In this document: piece by piece, positions 1-7,926 of the stretch
How the letters are laid out: each line of letters begins with the position of its first letter
Position numbering within the stretch: the first letter of the stretch is position 1
DNA from: Flavobacteriales bacterium
GTDB lineage: Bacteria > Bacteroidota > Bacteroidia > Flavobacteriales_D > Crocinitomicaceae
Assembly: GCA_013373595.1 (NCBI GenBank)
Contig: JABXHO010000044.1
Span: forward strand, 1-64,000
DNA: 64,000 nucleotides
Reading direction: 5' to 3'
Position numbers and translations under genes: made by a program
The notes under the pieces: model-generated
Told to the model about the DNA's origin: nothing
Database searches by the model: none
What the model saw: the letters and a program-made list of their open reading frames with translations, nothing else

Positions 1-2
1 CG

Positions 3-209
3 GTGATTGGTGAAATCCCGTCGTATTTGGTGTTTGATTTCTCGGGGAGATACACGTGTAAGAAGTATTTTCAGTTTGAGGCGGGTGTAAACAACTTTAC
101 AAACCAGCAATATTATACGCGACGTGCAGCGGCATATCCAGGGCCGGGAATTTTACCATCGGATGGAATTAATGCATACCTCACAATTCAATTTAAAATT
201 GCGAAATAA
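3..209 (+). CDS. TonB-dependent receptor, C-terminal fragment
   Basis: This is the last 68 residues of a gene that begins before the window. The text reads like the final beta-strands of an outer-membrane TonB-dependent receptor: a VNNFTNQQYYTRR segment (the usual 'Y/F-V-x-N-L-F-D-x-x-Y' element before the last strand) followed by a final strand ending in QFKIAK. The PGPGILPSDG loop before the last strand is also common in siderophore/FecA-like receptors. Such proteins import iron chelates, vitamins or sugars across the outer membrane with energy from TonB. The substrate cannot be told from the fragment. It converges on the lipid-kinase gene, with three bases between the two stops and no terminator hairpin seen. 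Confidence 0.75.
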   Translation: MIGEIPSYLVFDFSGRYTCKKYFQFEAGVNNFTNQQYYTRRAAAYPGPGILPSDGINAYLTIQFKIAK

Positions 210-212
210 AGC

Positions 213-1103
213 TTAGGCAATGATTTGAATAGCACTTGGAATCACTTCCACAGTGATCGATGACCTTCCTGCGATTTCACCGTCAGTTTCTACATACAAG
301 TCGTCGAGTGTGGTATGAACGTGTAATTTTTCGAACTCGTAATATTTTACTTGAGGATGATCAATTCGACGGCCTTTGCGCAAGTTTCCAAGATTCTTGG
401 CATATTCGCCCAAACTGACATCGCCAATAATGGTCAAACCGAGCTTTCCGCTATCTAGCTTTGCTCCTGGGAAGATTTGAAGGCCAGAACCAAAGGTAGT
501 GCCATTACTGAATGCAATCATGAGTGATTTTCCTTCAAATTCGAAGTGCTCGGACCGTATTTTGAGTTCGGGTTTGCGGTACGAGATGAATGAGCGAAGA
601 ATGGCGAGGTTGTATGAAAATTTGCCACTAACTCCACTTGATCGTTGTTTGTTGAGGGTGTCGATTACCTTGGCGCCAAAGCCAATATCTGCTACGTTCA
701 GGAAATAGCGGGTGGCTTTTCCAAACTGTATCTTACCGAGGTCAATACGCTTTACCGAATTCTCGATAATGCCGACAACGAATGTGTAGGGATCAAAGGG
801 AGGAAAATTTCGAACGAAGTCATTACCCGTTCCATTCGGTATAACTCCAAATATGATGTGATCCTTCGGCTTTATCATTAGACCGTTGATGACTTCATTA
901 CATGTGCCATCACCTCCCACGGCAACAATTACATCGGAGTGTTTACTCGCTTTAATGGCTATTTCGCTAGCGTCGCCAGGTCCTTTTGTCTTGTAGATTT
1001 TTATCTGCAGCATCGTTTCTCCTTGTAGAAGCGCAAGGGTCTCACGAGTTTTTTCGGACAACTTTCGATGTCCATGAACGATCAGGCTGACAGTTTTTTT
1101 CAT
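213..1103 (-). CDS. YegS/BmrU-type diacylglycerol or sphingosine lipid kinase
   Basis: This 296-residue protein matches the DAGK catalytic family in length and layout. The nucleotide-binding loop VAVGGDGTCNEVINGL lies near residue 65-80, followed by the second conserved segment GVIPNGTGNDFVRN. The C-terminal half is the beta-rich domain, ending in a conserved LYVETDGEIAG element. Family members phosphorylate diacylglycerol or related lipids with ATP at the inner membrane face, feeding phosphatidic acid into phospholipid synthesis. I chose the ATG at 1101-1103 (MKKTVSL), because the open frame extends only seven residues further and the MKK start fits the family. The true lipid substrate cannot be read from sequence. 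Confidence 0.85.
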   Translation of the reverse strand: MKKTVSLIVHGHRKLSEKTRETLALLQGETMLQIKIYKTKGPGDASEIAIKASKHSDVIVAVGGDGTCNEVINGLMIKPKDHIIFGVIPNGTGNDFVRNFPPFDPYTFVVGIIENSVKRIDLGKIQFGKATRYFLNVADIGFGAKVIDTLNKQRSSGVSGKFSYNLAILRSFISYRKPELKIRSEHFEFEGKSLMIAFSNGTTFGSGLQIFPGAKLDSGKLGLTIIGDVSLGEYAKNLGNLRKGRRIDHPQVKYYEFEKLHVHTTLDDLYVETDGEIAGRSSITVEVIPSAIQIIA

Positions 1104-1273
1104 AGTGCAAACTTTCAAGATCACGAAAAATGTGTAATTCTTGAAATGATGTTTCCATAATCTTCAATAAAACTATAAAAAGGATTGTATTTCTATTGTC
1201 TTATGTAACAAAAGTTGCCTTTATAACTCATAATCAGCGAATTTAAGTGGGCTGAAAAGGAAAGTGCGGATAT

Positions 1274-1319
1274 AAAAAAAGCGGCATCCAAACTTAGAAT
1301 TAAGACGAATGCCGCTTTT
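1274..1319 (-). terminator. Rho-independent terminator of recA
   Basis: An 11-bp perfect stem (AAAAGCGGCAT at 1277-1287 with ATGCCGCTTTT at 1309-1319) and a 21-base loop lie just past the recA stop. Read on the minus strand, the stem is followed by a run of seven T. The loop is longer than usual for an intrinsic terminator. Confidence 0.8.
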
Positions 1320-1334
1320 GTTTACGATATGTAA

Positions 1335-2366
1335 TTAATCGTGCTCCTCCACCAAGTCAACCTCTCCTGATGGAGTGAGAGCTTCTTTAATTTTCTGTTC
1401 AAGTTCCTCCATGAGTTCAGGGTTATCCTGAATAATTCCTTTTACAGAATCACGACCCTGTCCTAATCGGGTTTCACCATACGAGAACCAAGATCCACTT
1501 TTCTTTACAATGTTTAAGTCTACTCCTAGGTCGATGATCTCTCCAACTTTAGAGATCCCTTTCCCGTACATGATATCGAACTCTGCCTTACGGAAAGGCG
1601 GCGCTACTTTGTTTTTTACAACTTTCACTTTTGTACGGTTACCAACTACTTCGTCACCATCTTTAATTTGACTAGATCGACGAATATCTACACGTACAGA
1701 AGAATAGAATTTTAAGGCGTTTCCTCCAGTTGTTGTTTCAGGATTTCCGAACATTACTCCGATTTTATCACGCAATTGGTTGATGAAAATACAGCAGCAA
1801 TTCGCCTTATTAATAGAACCTGTTAATTTTCGAAGGGCTTTAGACATCAAACGAGCCTGTAATCCCATTTGAGAATCACCCATTTCTCCTTCAATCTCTG
1901 CTTTTGGTGTTAGTGCTGCAACGGAGTCAACTACCAACAGATCAATAGCACCGGAGCGAATCAAGTTATCGGCAATTTCGAGTGCCTGTTCTCCATTGTC
2001 AGGTTGAGAGATCAATAAGTTATCGATATCTACACCCAAACTTTTAGCGTAGAACTGATCAAAGGCGTGTTCAGCATCCACGATAGCGGCAATACCACCT
2101 TGTTTTTGAACTTCAGCAATAGCATGAATCGCGAGTGTCGTTTTACCTGAAGATTCTGGTCCGTAGATTTCTACAATTCTTCCCTTTGGGAAACCACCAA
2201 CACCTAAAGCTAAATCGAGTGTGAGTGATCCTGTTGGAATAACATCTACTTCTACTGTAGGAGCGTCTCCCATTCGCATTACGGAACCTTTTCCGAATGT
2301 TTTATCCAGCTTTTGCATGGTAAGCTGAAGTGCTTTTAGTTTTTCTGAGTTTGCATCGTTTGCCAT
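1335..2366 (-). CDS. recA: Recombinase RecA
   Basis: RecA forms filaments on single-stranded DNA, carries out strand exchange in homologous recombination and triggers LexA self-cleavage in the SOS response. The 343-residue protein is the usual length. The Walker A loop GPESSGKT is at residues 69-76, the Walker B strand [10 protein letters not shown] lies near 143-152, and the L2-loop region with [17 protein letters not shown] is intact. The C-terminus is acidic (EEHD), as is typical. It is a single gene with its own terminator. The peroxiredoxin gene lies upstream on the same strand, but a TAGATTTG box (2426-2433) and two palindromes in the 97-base gap argue for a separate promoter and possible operator control. 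Confidence 0.98.
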   Translation of the reverse strand: MANDANSEKLKALQLTMQKLDKTFGKGSVMRMGDAPTVEVDVIPTGSLTLDLALGVGGFPKGRIVEIYGPESSGKTTLAIHAIAEVQKQGGIAAIVDAEHAFDQFYAKSLGVDIDNLLISQPDNGEQALEIADNLIRSGAIDLLVVDSVAALTPKAEIEGEMGDSQMGLQARLMSKALRKLTGSINKANCCCIFINQLRDKIGVMFGNPETTTGGNALKFYSSVRVDIRRSSQIKDGDEVVGNRTKVKVVKNKVAPPFRKAEFDIMYGKGISKVGEIIDLGVDLNIVKKSGSWFSYGETRLGQGRDSVKGIIQDNPELMEELEQKIKEALTPSGEVDLVEEHD

Positions 2367-2386
2367 ATCGTAATTTTTAATGTTTA

Positions 2387-2402
2387 TGTGTTTTGAAACA
2401 CA
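2387..2402. promoter_or_regulatory. Palindrome in the recA leader
   Basis: TGTGTTT-TG-AAACACA is a perfect 7+7 inverted repeat, 21 bases upstream of the recA start and downstream of the presumed -7 box. It has the size and symmetry of an operator half-site pair. An RNA hairpin is the alternative. Binding by a LexA-like repressor is inference only. Confidence 0.4.
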
Positions 2403-2425
2403 AAGGTTGAATGATTTTGATGTTA

Positions 2426-2459
2426 CAAATCTATGGGGGTAGATCGTAAACTATTTACG
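2426..2459 (-). promoter_or_regulatory. Candidate recA promoter with upstream palindrome
   Basis: On the minus strand TAGATTTG (2433 to 2426) matches the Bacteroidota -7 box TAnnTTTG. The palindrome CGTAAA-CTA-TTTACG (2445-2459) lies 12-26 bases upstream, inside the region a sigma factor would cover. I see no clear TTG at the -33 spacing. Confidence 0.5.
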
Positions 2460-2463
2460 GTGA

Positions 2464-2931
2464 TTAATTATTTTCGAAAATTTCCAAAATTTCTCGTGCA
2501 TGATCTTTTGTTTTTGGCTTTTCGATAATGCCAATAATTGTATGTGAAGCATCCATGATAAAGGTGGTACGGTGAATGCCGTCGTATACTTTTCCCATGA
2601 ATTTCTTTTCTCCCCAAACGCCATAAAGTTTGATAAGCTCTTTGTCCACATCTGCAATAAGAGGGAAAGGAAGTTCATACTTATTGATGAATTTTTGATG
2701 CGAAGCTTCAGAATCTCCACTTACTCCGATAACATTAATATTCTGTTCGAGCAGCTCACTGTAATTGTCACGTAAATTGCACGCTTGATTCGTACAGCCA
2801 GGTGTACTATCCTTTGGATAAAAATAGATGACTACAGGTTTACCGCTAAAATCAGACAATGAAATGTCGTTTCCGTTTTGGTCTTTTCCCGTGAAAGAGG
2901 GGGCTTTTTGACCGACTTTAAGATGTTTCAT
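2464..2931 (-). CDS. bcp: Thioredoxin-dependent peroxiredoxin, Bcp/PrxQ type
   Basis: This enzyme reduces hydrogen peroxide and organic hydroperoxides in the cytoplasm using thioredoxin. At 155 residues it has the usual Bcp length. The peroxidatic cysteine is Cys46 in DSTPGCTNQAC, and the second cysteine, Cys51, is five residues on, which is the atypical two-cysteine PrxQ arrangement. The conserved ADVDKELIKLYGVW segment and the RTTFIMD strand are present. A minus-strand promoter with a perfect TATATTTG box lies 26 bases upstream of the ATG. It is followed by recA, but the gap contains recA's own signals, so co-transcription is possible but not required. Confidence 0.93.
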   Translation of the reverse strand: MKHLKVGQKAPSFTGKDQNGNDISLSDFSGKPVVIYFYPKDSTPGCTNQACNLRDNYSELLEQNINVIGVSGDSEASHQKFINKYELPFPLIADVDKELIKLYGVWGEKKFMGKVYDGIHRTTFIMDASHTIIGIIEKPKTKDHAREILEIFENN

Positions 2932-2956
2932 GAAATTGAATTGACGATTAATTAAT

Positions 2957-2983
2957 CAAATATAGTGTTTATATTTTAATCAA
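2957..2983 (-). promoter_or_regulatory. Candidate bcp promoter
   Basis: On the minus strand a TTG (2983-2981) is followed after 16 bases by TATATTTG (2964-2957), a perfect TAnnTTTG -7 box. The spacer is a little shorter than usual. Confidence 0.5.
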
Positions 2984-3116
2984 CTAAATATCTGTGAGAA
3001 TTTTGCTTACTAAAACGGATTATTAACTGAAATTAAGGAATTGGTTAAATCTATAATATTTTTTGTAGGCGCCTGATTTTGTGTTAAATTTACTTTTCTA
3101 TAAAAAAGTTATTCTT

Positions 3117-6100
3117 ATGAAAAAATCACTACTATTAGTTGCTGCTGCGTTCAGCGGTTTTGTTGCCTGGGGACAGTGTCTGCCCACCTACAACAGCCAG
3201 TGTACGTCAGGAGATTTCATTAATAGTGTTACATTCAACACTATTAGTAACCTTAACACAGGATGTACGAATCCTAGTGCGAACAATTATGTCGATTACA
3301 CGGCAATTTCTACGAATGTTCAGCAAAATACAACGTACACAATTGATGTTGCACCAGGGCCGTCTTGGGGACAACATTTTGTAGTATACATCGACTTCAA
3401 TAATGACGGAGATTTTGATGATGCAGGAGAGTATTTCGATGTGGGTTATGCCACAGCGGGTACAACGATCTCTAGCCCTATTACGATTCCAAATGGGATT
3501 CCGGGAGGACCAACAACAATGCGTGTGTTGTGTAAGTACGCTTCAGGAGCTCCATTGGCATCAGAATCTTGTGGAAACTTTAGCTTTGGAGAATGTGAAG
3601 ATTACACATTGAATATCGCTTCTCCATTAACCGATGATGCTGGTATTGCCGGTTTTGTTACTCCTACACTCCCAACATGTGATTTCACAGATTCTGTTCG
3701 TGTTGAATTGTTCAATTACGGATCAGACCCTTTGACATCAGCGCAAATTGACTTCTCAATCAATGGAAGTATGCCATTGAACGTTTCTTGGACGGGTTCT
3801 ATCGCTCCTTTTAACTCTGAAGTTGTTACAATCGGATTATTTCCTTTAAACACAGGAGATAACTTAGTAGCTGTGGCCTCTATGCCAAATGGTGTTACTG
3901 AAGATCCAGCAGGAGCTTGGAACGACTTCGCTAATATCGCAAGCTTGGAGCCAGGACTTTCTGGAACTTATACAATTGGTGGTACAACACCCGATTATGC
4001 TGACTTCTCAACTGCTGTTGCTGACTTAGTAACATTCGGATTGTGTGGAGACGTTATTTTTGACGTGCGTGATGGAGTATACAACGAACAGTTTGATTTA
4101 TCGGGAGTTCCTTCTGATTCAGCAAACACACTTACTTTCCGCTCTGAAAATGCGGACGCATCTTTGGTTACAGTAAGCGCTGCACCAGCTGCCTCTTCAG
4201 ATAACTACATTGTTAAAATGTCTGATAACGACTACGTGACTTTCCTAGACTTGACTCTTGAAAATACATCTACAAGTTATGGACGTGTATTGGACATCTC
4301 AGGAGGATCGGAGAACAACCATTTTGAAAACTGTCATTTACGTTCGGCAAATATATCAAGCACAGGAACAAACTTTGCGGTTATTTATTCGCCAAACTCA
4401 GCCGATAACAATAACATGTTCCTAAACAATACAATGGAAGGAGGAAGTTATGGTTTGTACTGGTACGGTAACGGATCGCTTGATCGTGAATCTGGATCAG
4501 TGTTCAAAGGAAACACATTCTTAGATAACTATTACTACGGTGCTCGTTTGGAGTCGCAAGATGCAATTGTATTTGATGGAAACATGGCAATTGGTGAGTC
4601 AACATACACTGGAAGTCGTTACGGATTGTACTTCAACTATTGTGATAATGGAGCGATGATCATGAACAACATGGTTAGTGGTACGGCTACTTCAGGTTGG
4701 ACTTACGGTATGTACTTGGTAAACTCTGATGCGAATACATCAAACCACGCTAAATTCTCAAACAACATGGTACAGGTTGGAAAAAGTGGAAGTACATCAA
4801 CTTTCTACGGAATTTACTTGTCAAACTCTGGGTTCACTGATATTGAGCACAACACAGCATTCGTATCTGAAGGTGGAAGTTCGTCACGTGCTTTCTACGG
4901 AACAAGTGGTGGAGCAAACACATTGAAGAATAATATGTTTGTAAACTACACAGCAGGATACGCAATTTACTTGGCAAGTAACTACACCGTTACGGAGTCT
5001 GATTACAACTTGTTCCACTCACCAAGTGGAAGCGTAGGATACTATTCGAGTGCTAACCAAGCATTGCTTTCTGATTGGCAATCAATCACAGGTGGAGATG
5101 CGAACAGTATTGATGTTGATCCAATGTTCCACTCAACATTTGATCTTCACGTTTGTAACGAAGCGGTTGCAGGATTGGGTACGCCAATTGCTGGAATCAC
5201 GATGGATTTTGACGGACAAGGTAGAGATGCTGTTACACCAGATATGGGAGCAGATGAATTCTCTCCACTTTCTACAGACTTCCTAGGAGCTGACTTCGAA
5301 ATTTGTACAGGTGAGGTTGTAGCATTGTCTGCTGGAGCGCCATCAGATGCAATCTTGTGGTCAACTGGAGACACAACATTAACAATTGATGTGTCAACTC
5401 CTGGAACGTACTCTGTTGATATCACAAGTGTTTGTGGTACGGGAGCGGATACAGTTGTGGTAACACAATCTGCAAACAACTACACGGACTTCTTAGTAGC
5501 AGATTCTCTTGAGTTCTGTACTGGAGGAAGCGTATTGTTGTACTCGAACGGAATGTATGATTCTTACACATGGACAGGTGGATCTACAAACGATTCATTG
5601 ACTGTAACAGCAGGTGGTACATACACATTGGATGTACTTGATGCATGTGGTTCTGGTTCTGAAACGGTAGTAATCGAAGAAAACGATGTACCAGCAGCAG
5701 ATTTCACTTGGACAAACTCATACGTAACAGGGCAGTTCACAAACGCAACTACCTTGGCAGGATCTAATGCAACATACGCATGGGATTTCGGTGATGGTTC
5801 AGGAACTTCTTCTGATGAAAACCCATCGTACGTGTACAGCGCTGCAGGTACTTACTACGTAACATTGACTGTTACAAACGCTTGTGGAACGAACACATTC
5901 GGAGATTCAGTTACATTAACAACTGTAGGATTGGAGGAAATCGCTGGATTGGGAACAATCGCGGTATATCCTAACCCATCGAACGGTATCTTCCAATTGG
6001 ATGTAAACTTCAACGAAGCTGCTAACCTTGATATTGTCGTAGTTGACATGCTTGGAAAAGAAGTAGCAATGAAGCAAATCAATGCAGCGAATGGAATCCA

Positions 6101-6203
6101 TTCAGATGTGATCGATTTGACAACAGACGCTCCTGGCGTTTACTTCTTGAAAGTAATTTCTGATAACAATACCATCTCGACGCACGTCTTGGTGAAAAAG
6201 TAG
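3117..6203 (+). CDS. T9SS surface protein with GEVED, beta-helix and PKD domains
   Basis: This 1,028-residue protein starts at the ATG at 3117 (MKKSLLLVAAAFSGFVAWGQ, a clear signal peptide) rather than at the upstream GTG at 3081. In order I see: a GEVED-like domain (about residues 85-165) with FNNDGDFDDAGE and GECEDY; a CARDB-like sandwich (about 170-275); a long right-handed parallel beta-helix with repeated N-N-M/T turns (about 295-710); two Ig-like repeats of the form E(I/F)CTGG...(about 725-855); a PKD domain with YAWDFGDGSG (about 860-935); and a T9SS sorting domain beginning VYPNPSNGIF. It should be exported by T9SS and attached to or released from the cell surface. Beta-helix domains often bind or cut polysaccharides, but I see no catalytic signature, so the role is open. 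Confidence 0.85.
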   Translation: MKKSLLLVAAAFSGFVAWGQCLPTYNSQCTSGDFINSVTFNTISNLNTGCTNPSANNYVDYTAISTNVQQNTTYTIDVAPGPSWGQHFVVYIDFNNDGDFDDAGEYFDVGYATAGTTISSPITIPNGIPGGPTTMRVLCKYASGAPLASESCGNFSFGECEDYTLNIASPLTDDAGIAGFVTPTLPTCDFTDSVRVELFNYGSDPLTSAQIDFSINGSMPLNVSWTGSIAPFNSEVVTIGLFPLNTGDNLVAVASMPNGVTEDPAGAWNDFANIASLEPGLSGTYTIGGTTPDYADFSTAVADLVTFGLCGDVIFDVRDGVYNEQFDLSGVPSDSANTLTFRSENADASLVTVSAAPAASSDNYIVKMSDNDYVTFLDLTLENTSTSYGRVLDISGGSENNHFENCHLRSANISSTGTNFAVIYSPNSADNNNMFLNNTMEGGSYGLYWYGNGSLDRESGSVFKGNTFLDNYYYGARLESQDAIVFDGNMAIGESTYTGSRYGLYFNYCDNGAMIMNNMVSGTATSGWTYGMYLVNSDANTSNHAKFSNNMVQVGKSGSTSTFYGIYLSNSGFTDIEHNTAFVSEGGSSSRAFYGTSGGANTLKNNMFVNYTAGYAIYLASNYTVTESDYNLFHSPSGSVGYYSSANQALLSDWQSITGGDANSIDVDPMFHSTFDLHVCNEAVAGLGTPIAGITMDFDGQGRDAVTPDMGADEFSPLSTDFLGADFEICTGEVVALSAGAPSDAILWSTGDTTLTIDVSTPGTYSVDITSVCGTGADTVVVTQSANNYTDFLVADSLEFCTGGSVLLYSNGMYDSYTWTGGSTNDSLTVTAGGTYTLDVLDACGSGSETVVIEENDVPAADFTWTNSYVTGQFTNATTLAGSNATYAWDFGDGSGTSSDENPSYVYSAAGTYYVTLTVTNACGTNTFGDSVTLTTVGLEEIAGLGTIAVYPNPSNGIFQLDVNFNEAANLDIVVVDMLGKEVAMKQINAANGIHSDVIDLTTDAPGVYFLKVISDNNTISTHVLVKK

Positions 6204-6223
6204 TCGGAACTGAATAAATAGAG

Positions 6224-6270
6224 ACCCTGTCTTGATCCCGATAATTATTGGGATTGGGGCAGGGTTTTTT
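6224..6270 (+). terminator. Rho-independent terminator after the GEVED/PKD gene
   Basis: A 16-bp stem (6224-6239 with 6250-6265) that closes completely if G-U pairs are allowed has a 10-base loop and is followed by six T. Its core, TCCCGATAATTATTGGGA, is itself a near-perfect palindrome. Confidence 0.85.
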
Positions 6271-6308
6271 GTTTGATGATTTTTTAGTTTCGGATGTTAA
6301 AAAAGAAG

Positions 6309-6316
6309 TATCTTTG
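6309..6316 (+). promoter_or_regulatory. -7 box upstream of aspartate kinase
   Basis: TATCTTTG matches TAnnTTTG and ends 15 bases before the ATG at 6332. The -33 position has only a weak TTT. Confidence 0.45.
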
Positions 6317-6331
6317 TGAAAAATTCAAAAG

Positions 6332-7603
6332 ATGAACGTTTTTAAGTTTGGTGGAGCTTCTGTAAAAGACGCTGAAGCAGTAAAAAATGTACTCAGCATT
6401 CTTCGATTGTACCAAGGTAAAAAGTTGGGTGTGGTGATCTCTGCAATGGGGAAAACGACAAACGCCATGGAGTCAATTGTAGAAGCTCTTTGGAATCGAG
6501 ATGAGGAACAATTTAACACGCTCGTGGAAGAACGTCGTACATTTCACATCAACATCATGAATGATCTTTTTAAGAACGATCAAGATGAAATCTACCAAGC
6601 AGTAAACACGGATTTTGATGAGTTGCTCTCCAAGTTTAACGACCCTGTGCCCGATAATTACGATTTCGAGTACGATCAGATTGTGTCGTTGGGAGAAGTG
6701 CTTTCAACGAAAATCGTAACGGCCTACGTTCAACAAGAAGGGGTAAAAGCCAAATGGATGGATGCACGAAAGTTGATTCGAACAGATAGAGATTACCGTC
6801 AGGCTGAACTCGATTGGGAGAAAACAACCACGAACTTTCAAGAACGATTTATCCCTGAATTTTCTGAAAATGATGTCCTCATTACTCAAGGGTTTATTGG
6901 GCATACCTCAGAAGGATTTACAACGACGCTAGGGCGTGAGGGGTCTGATTTTTCCGCTGGAATTATCGCATATTGTTGCAATGCGGAAGATGTCACCATT
7001 TGGAAAGACGTCCCAGGAATGCTCAATGCCGATCCAAAGTGGTTCGATAATACCGTTAAGTTGGATCAAATTTCGTTCAAAGAAGCAATTGAATTGGCGT
7101 ACTACGGAGCATCGGTTATTCACCCTAAAACCATCAAGCCGCTTCAAAACAAAGAGATTCCGTTGTATGTAAAGTCGTTCATTCACCCGGAAGAAGAAGG
7201 AACTGTTATTCAGTCCTCGACGGAGGCAGACCACCTTGTTCCATCGTTCATTTTCAAACTCAACCAGATTCTCTTTTCATTCACACCGAAGGATTTTTCC
7301 TTTCTCGTAGAGAAAAACCTAAGTCATATCTTCGATTTGCTGTCGCAAGCGAATGCTAAAATCAACATCATGCAGAATTCAGCCTTGGATTTCTCGGTTT
7401 TGTTGGATGCCGAAAAAGTATCGATCGATCAAATTTTGGCGTTGTTCTCAAACGATTACAAGGTGAAATTTAACGAAGGACTCGAATTGGTGACCATTCG
7501 CCACTATGATCAGGCAACGATCGACCGTGTAACCGTGGATAAGGAAATTCTGCTCCAGCAAAAAACGCGCGAAACAGCACGATTAGTTGTCAAGCAAAAA
7601 TAA
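6332..7603 (+). CDS. lysC: Aspartate kinase (monofunctional)
   Basis: It phosphorylates L-aspartate with ATP, the first step toward lysine, threonine, methionine and diaminopimelate. The 423-residue protein begins with the kinase hallmark VFKFGGASV (residues 3-11). It continues with VISAMGKTTNAME, the LITQGFIG...TTLGREGSDFSA segment (about 185-212) that contacts aspartate and ATP, and WKDVPGMLNADP. The last roughly 110 residues form an ACT-like regulatory region, suggesting feedback control, although the effector cannot be read. There is no homoserine dehydrogenase domain, so this is not a ThrA fusion. The gene has its own promoter, and FeoA follows 80 bases later with another promoter. The symbol is used by analogy; several isozymes may exist. 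Confidence 0.92.
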   Translation: MNVFKFGGASVKDAEAVKNVLSILRLYQGKKLGVVISAMGKTTNAMESIVEALWNRDEEQFNTLVEERRTFHINIMNDLFKNDQDEIYQAVNTDFDELLSKFNDPVPDNYDFEYDQIVSLGEVLSTKIVTAYVQQEGVKAKWMDARKLIRTDRDYRQAELDWEKTTTNFQERFIPEFSENDVLITQGFIGHTSEGFTTTLGREGSDFSAGIIAYCCNAEDVTIWKDVPGMLNADPKWFDNTVKLDQISFKEAIELAYYGASVIHPKTIKPLQNKEIPLYVKSFIHPEEEGTVIQSSTEADHLVPSFIFKLNQILFSFTPKDFSFLVEKNLSHIFDLLSQANAKINIMQNSALDFSVLLDAEKVSIDQILALFSNDYKVKFNEGLELVTIRHYDQATIDRVTVDKEILLQQKTRETARLVVKQK

Positions 7604-7669
7604 GCTGTTCACGTGAAAATCGGGTTCAATATACCGTAAAAGGGTGAGTGAAATCTGTCTTACAAGTGC

Positions 7670-7677
7670 TATTTTTG
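7670..7677 (+). promoter_or_regulatory. -7 box immediately before feoA
   Basis: TATTTTTG matches TAnnTTTG and ends only six bases before the GTG start of feoA, so transcription may start at or very near the start codon. No TTG is seen at the -33 spacing. No clear Fur box was recognised. Confidence 0.4.
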
Positions 7678-7683
7678 TAGGCT

Positions 7684-7926
7684 GTGAGAAGTGCATTAAA
7701 TTCCATAAAGAATGGGACTACCGTCTACGTGAAGAACATCAAAGCATCGGCATTGAAGGTGAAGTTGCTTGAGATGGGTTTTTCAGAGGGAAAGGAGGTT
7801 CGCGTGCTGTATAGAGCGCCGTTTGGAGATCCAATGGCAGTTGATATCGGTGGGTATACCTTGTCGTTGAGAAACGATGAAGCGGAGCAGATTGAAGTAG
7901 AACTGTACGAAACTCTTTCTGCATGA
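7684..7926 (+). CDS. feoA: Ferrous iron transport protein A
   Basis: FeoA is a small cytoplasmic SH3-like protein that works with FeoB in ferrous iron uptake. This 80-residue protein has the family pattern: a G-x-x-V-x-V element near the start, then LLEMGFSEGKEVRVLYRAPFGDPMAVDIGGYTLSLR (central part), where the LxxMGhxxG turn and the P(F/L)GDP(h)x(I/V) segment are diagnostic. The start is a GTG at 7684. The stop overlaps the feoB start in an ATGA junction (7923-7926), implying translational coupling. It is the first gene of an apparent three-gene feo operon. Confidence 0.93.
   Translation: MRSALNSIKNGTTVYVKNIKASALKVKLLEMGFSEGKEVRVLYRAPFGDPMAVDIGGYTLSLRNDEAEQIEVELYETLSA

Noticed and set aside
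2451-2720. 89-codon minus-strand frame within bcp
   Set aside because: Out-of-frame shadow of the peroxiredoxin gene.
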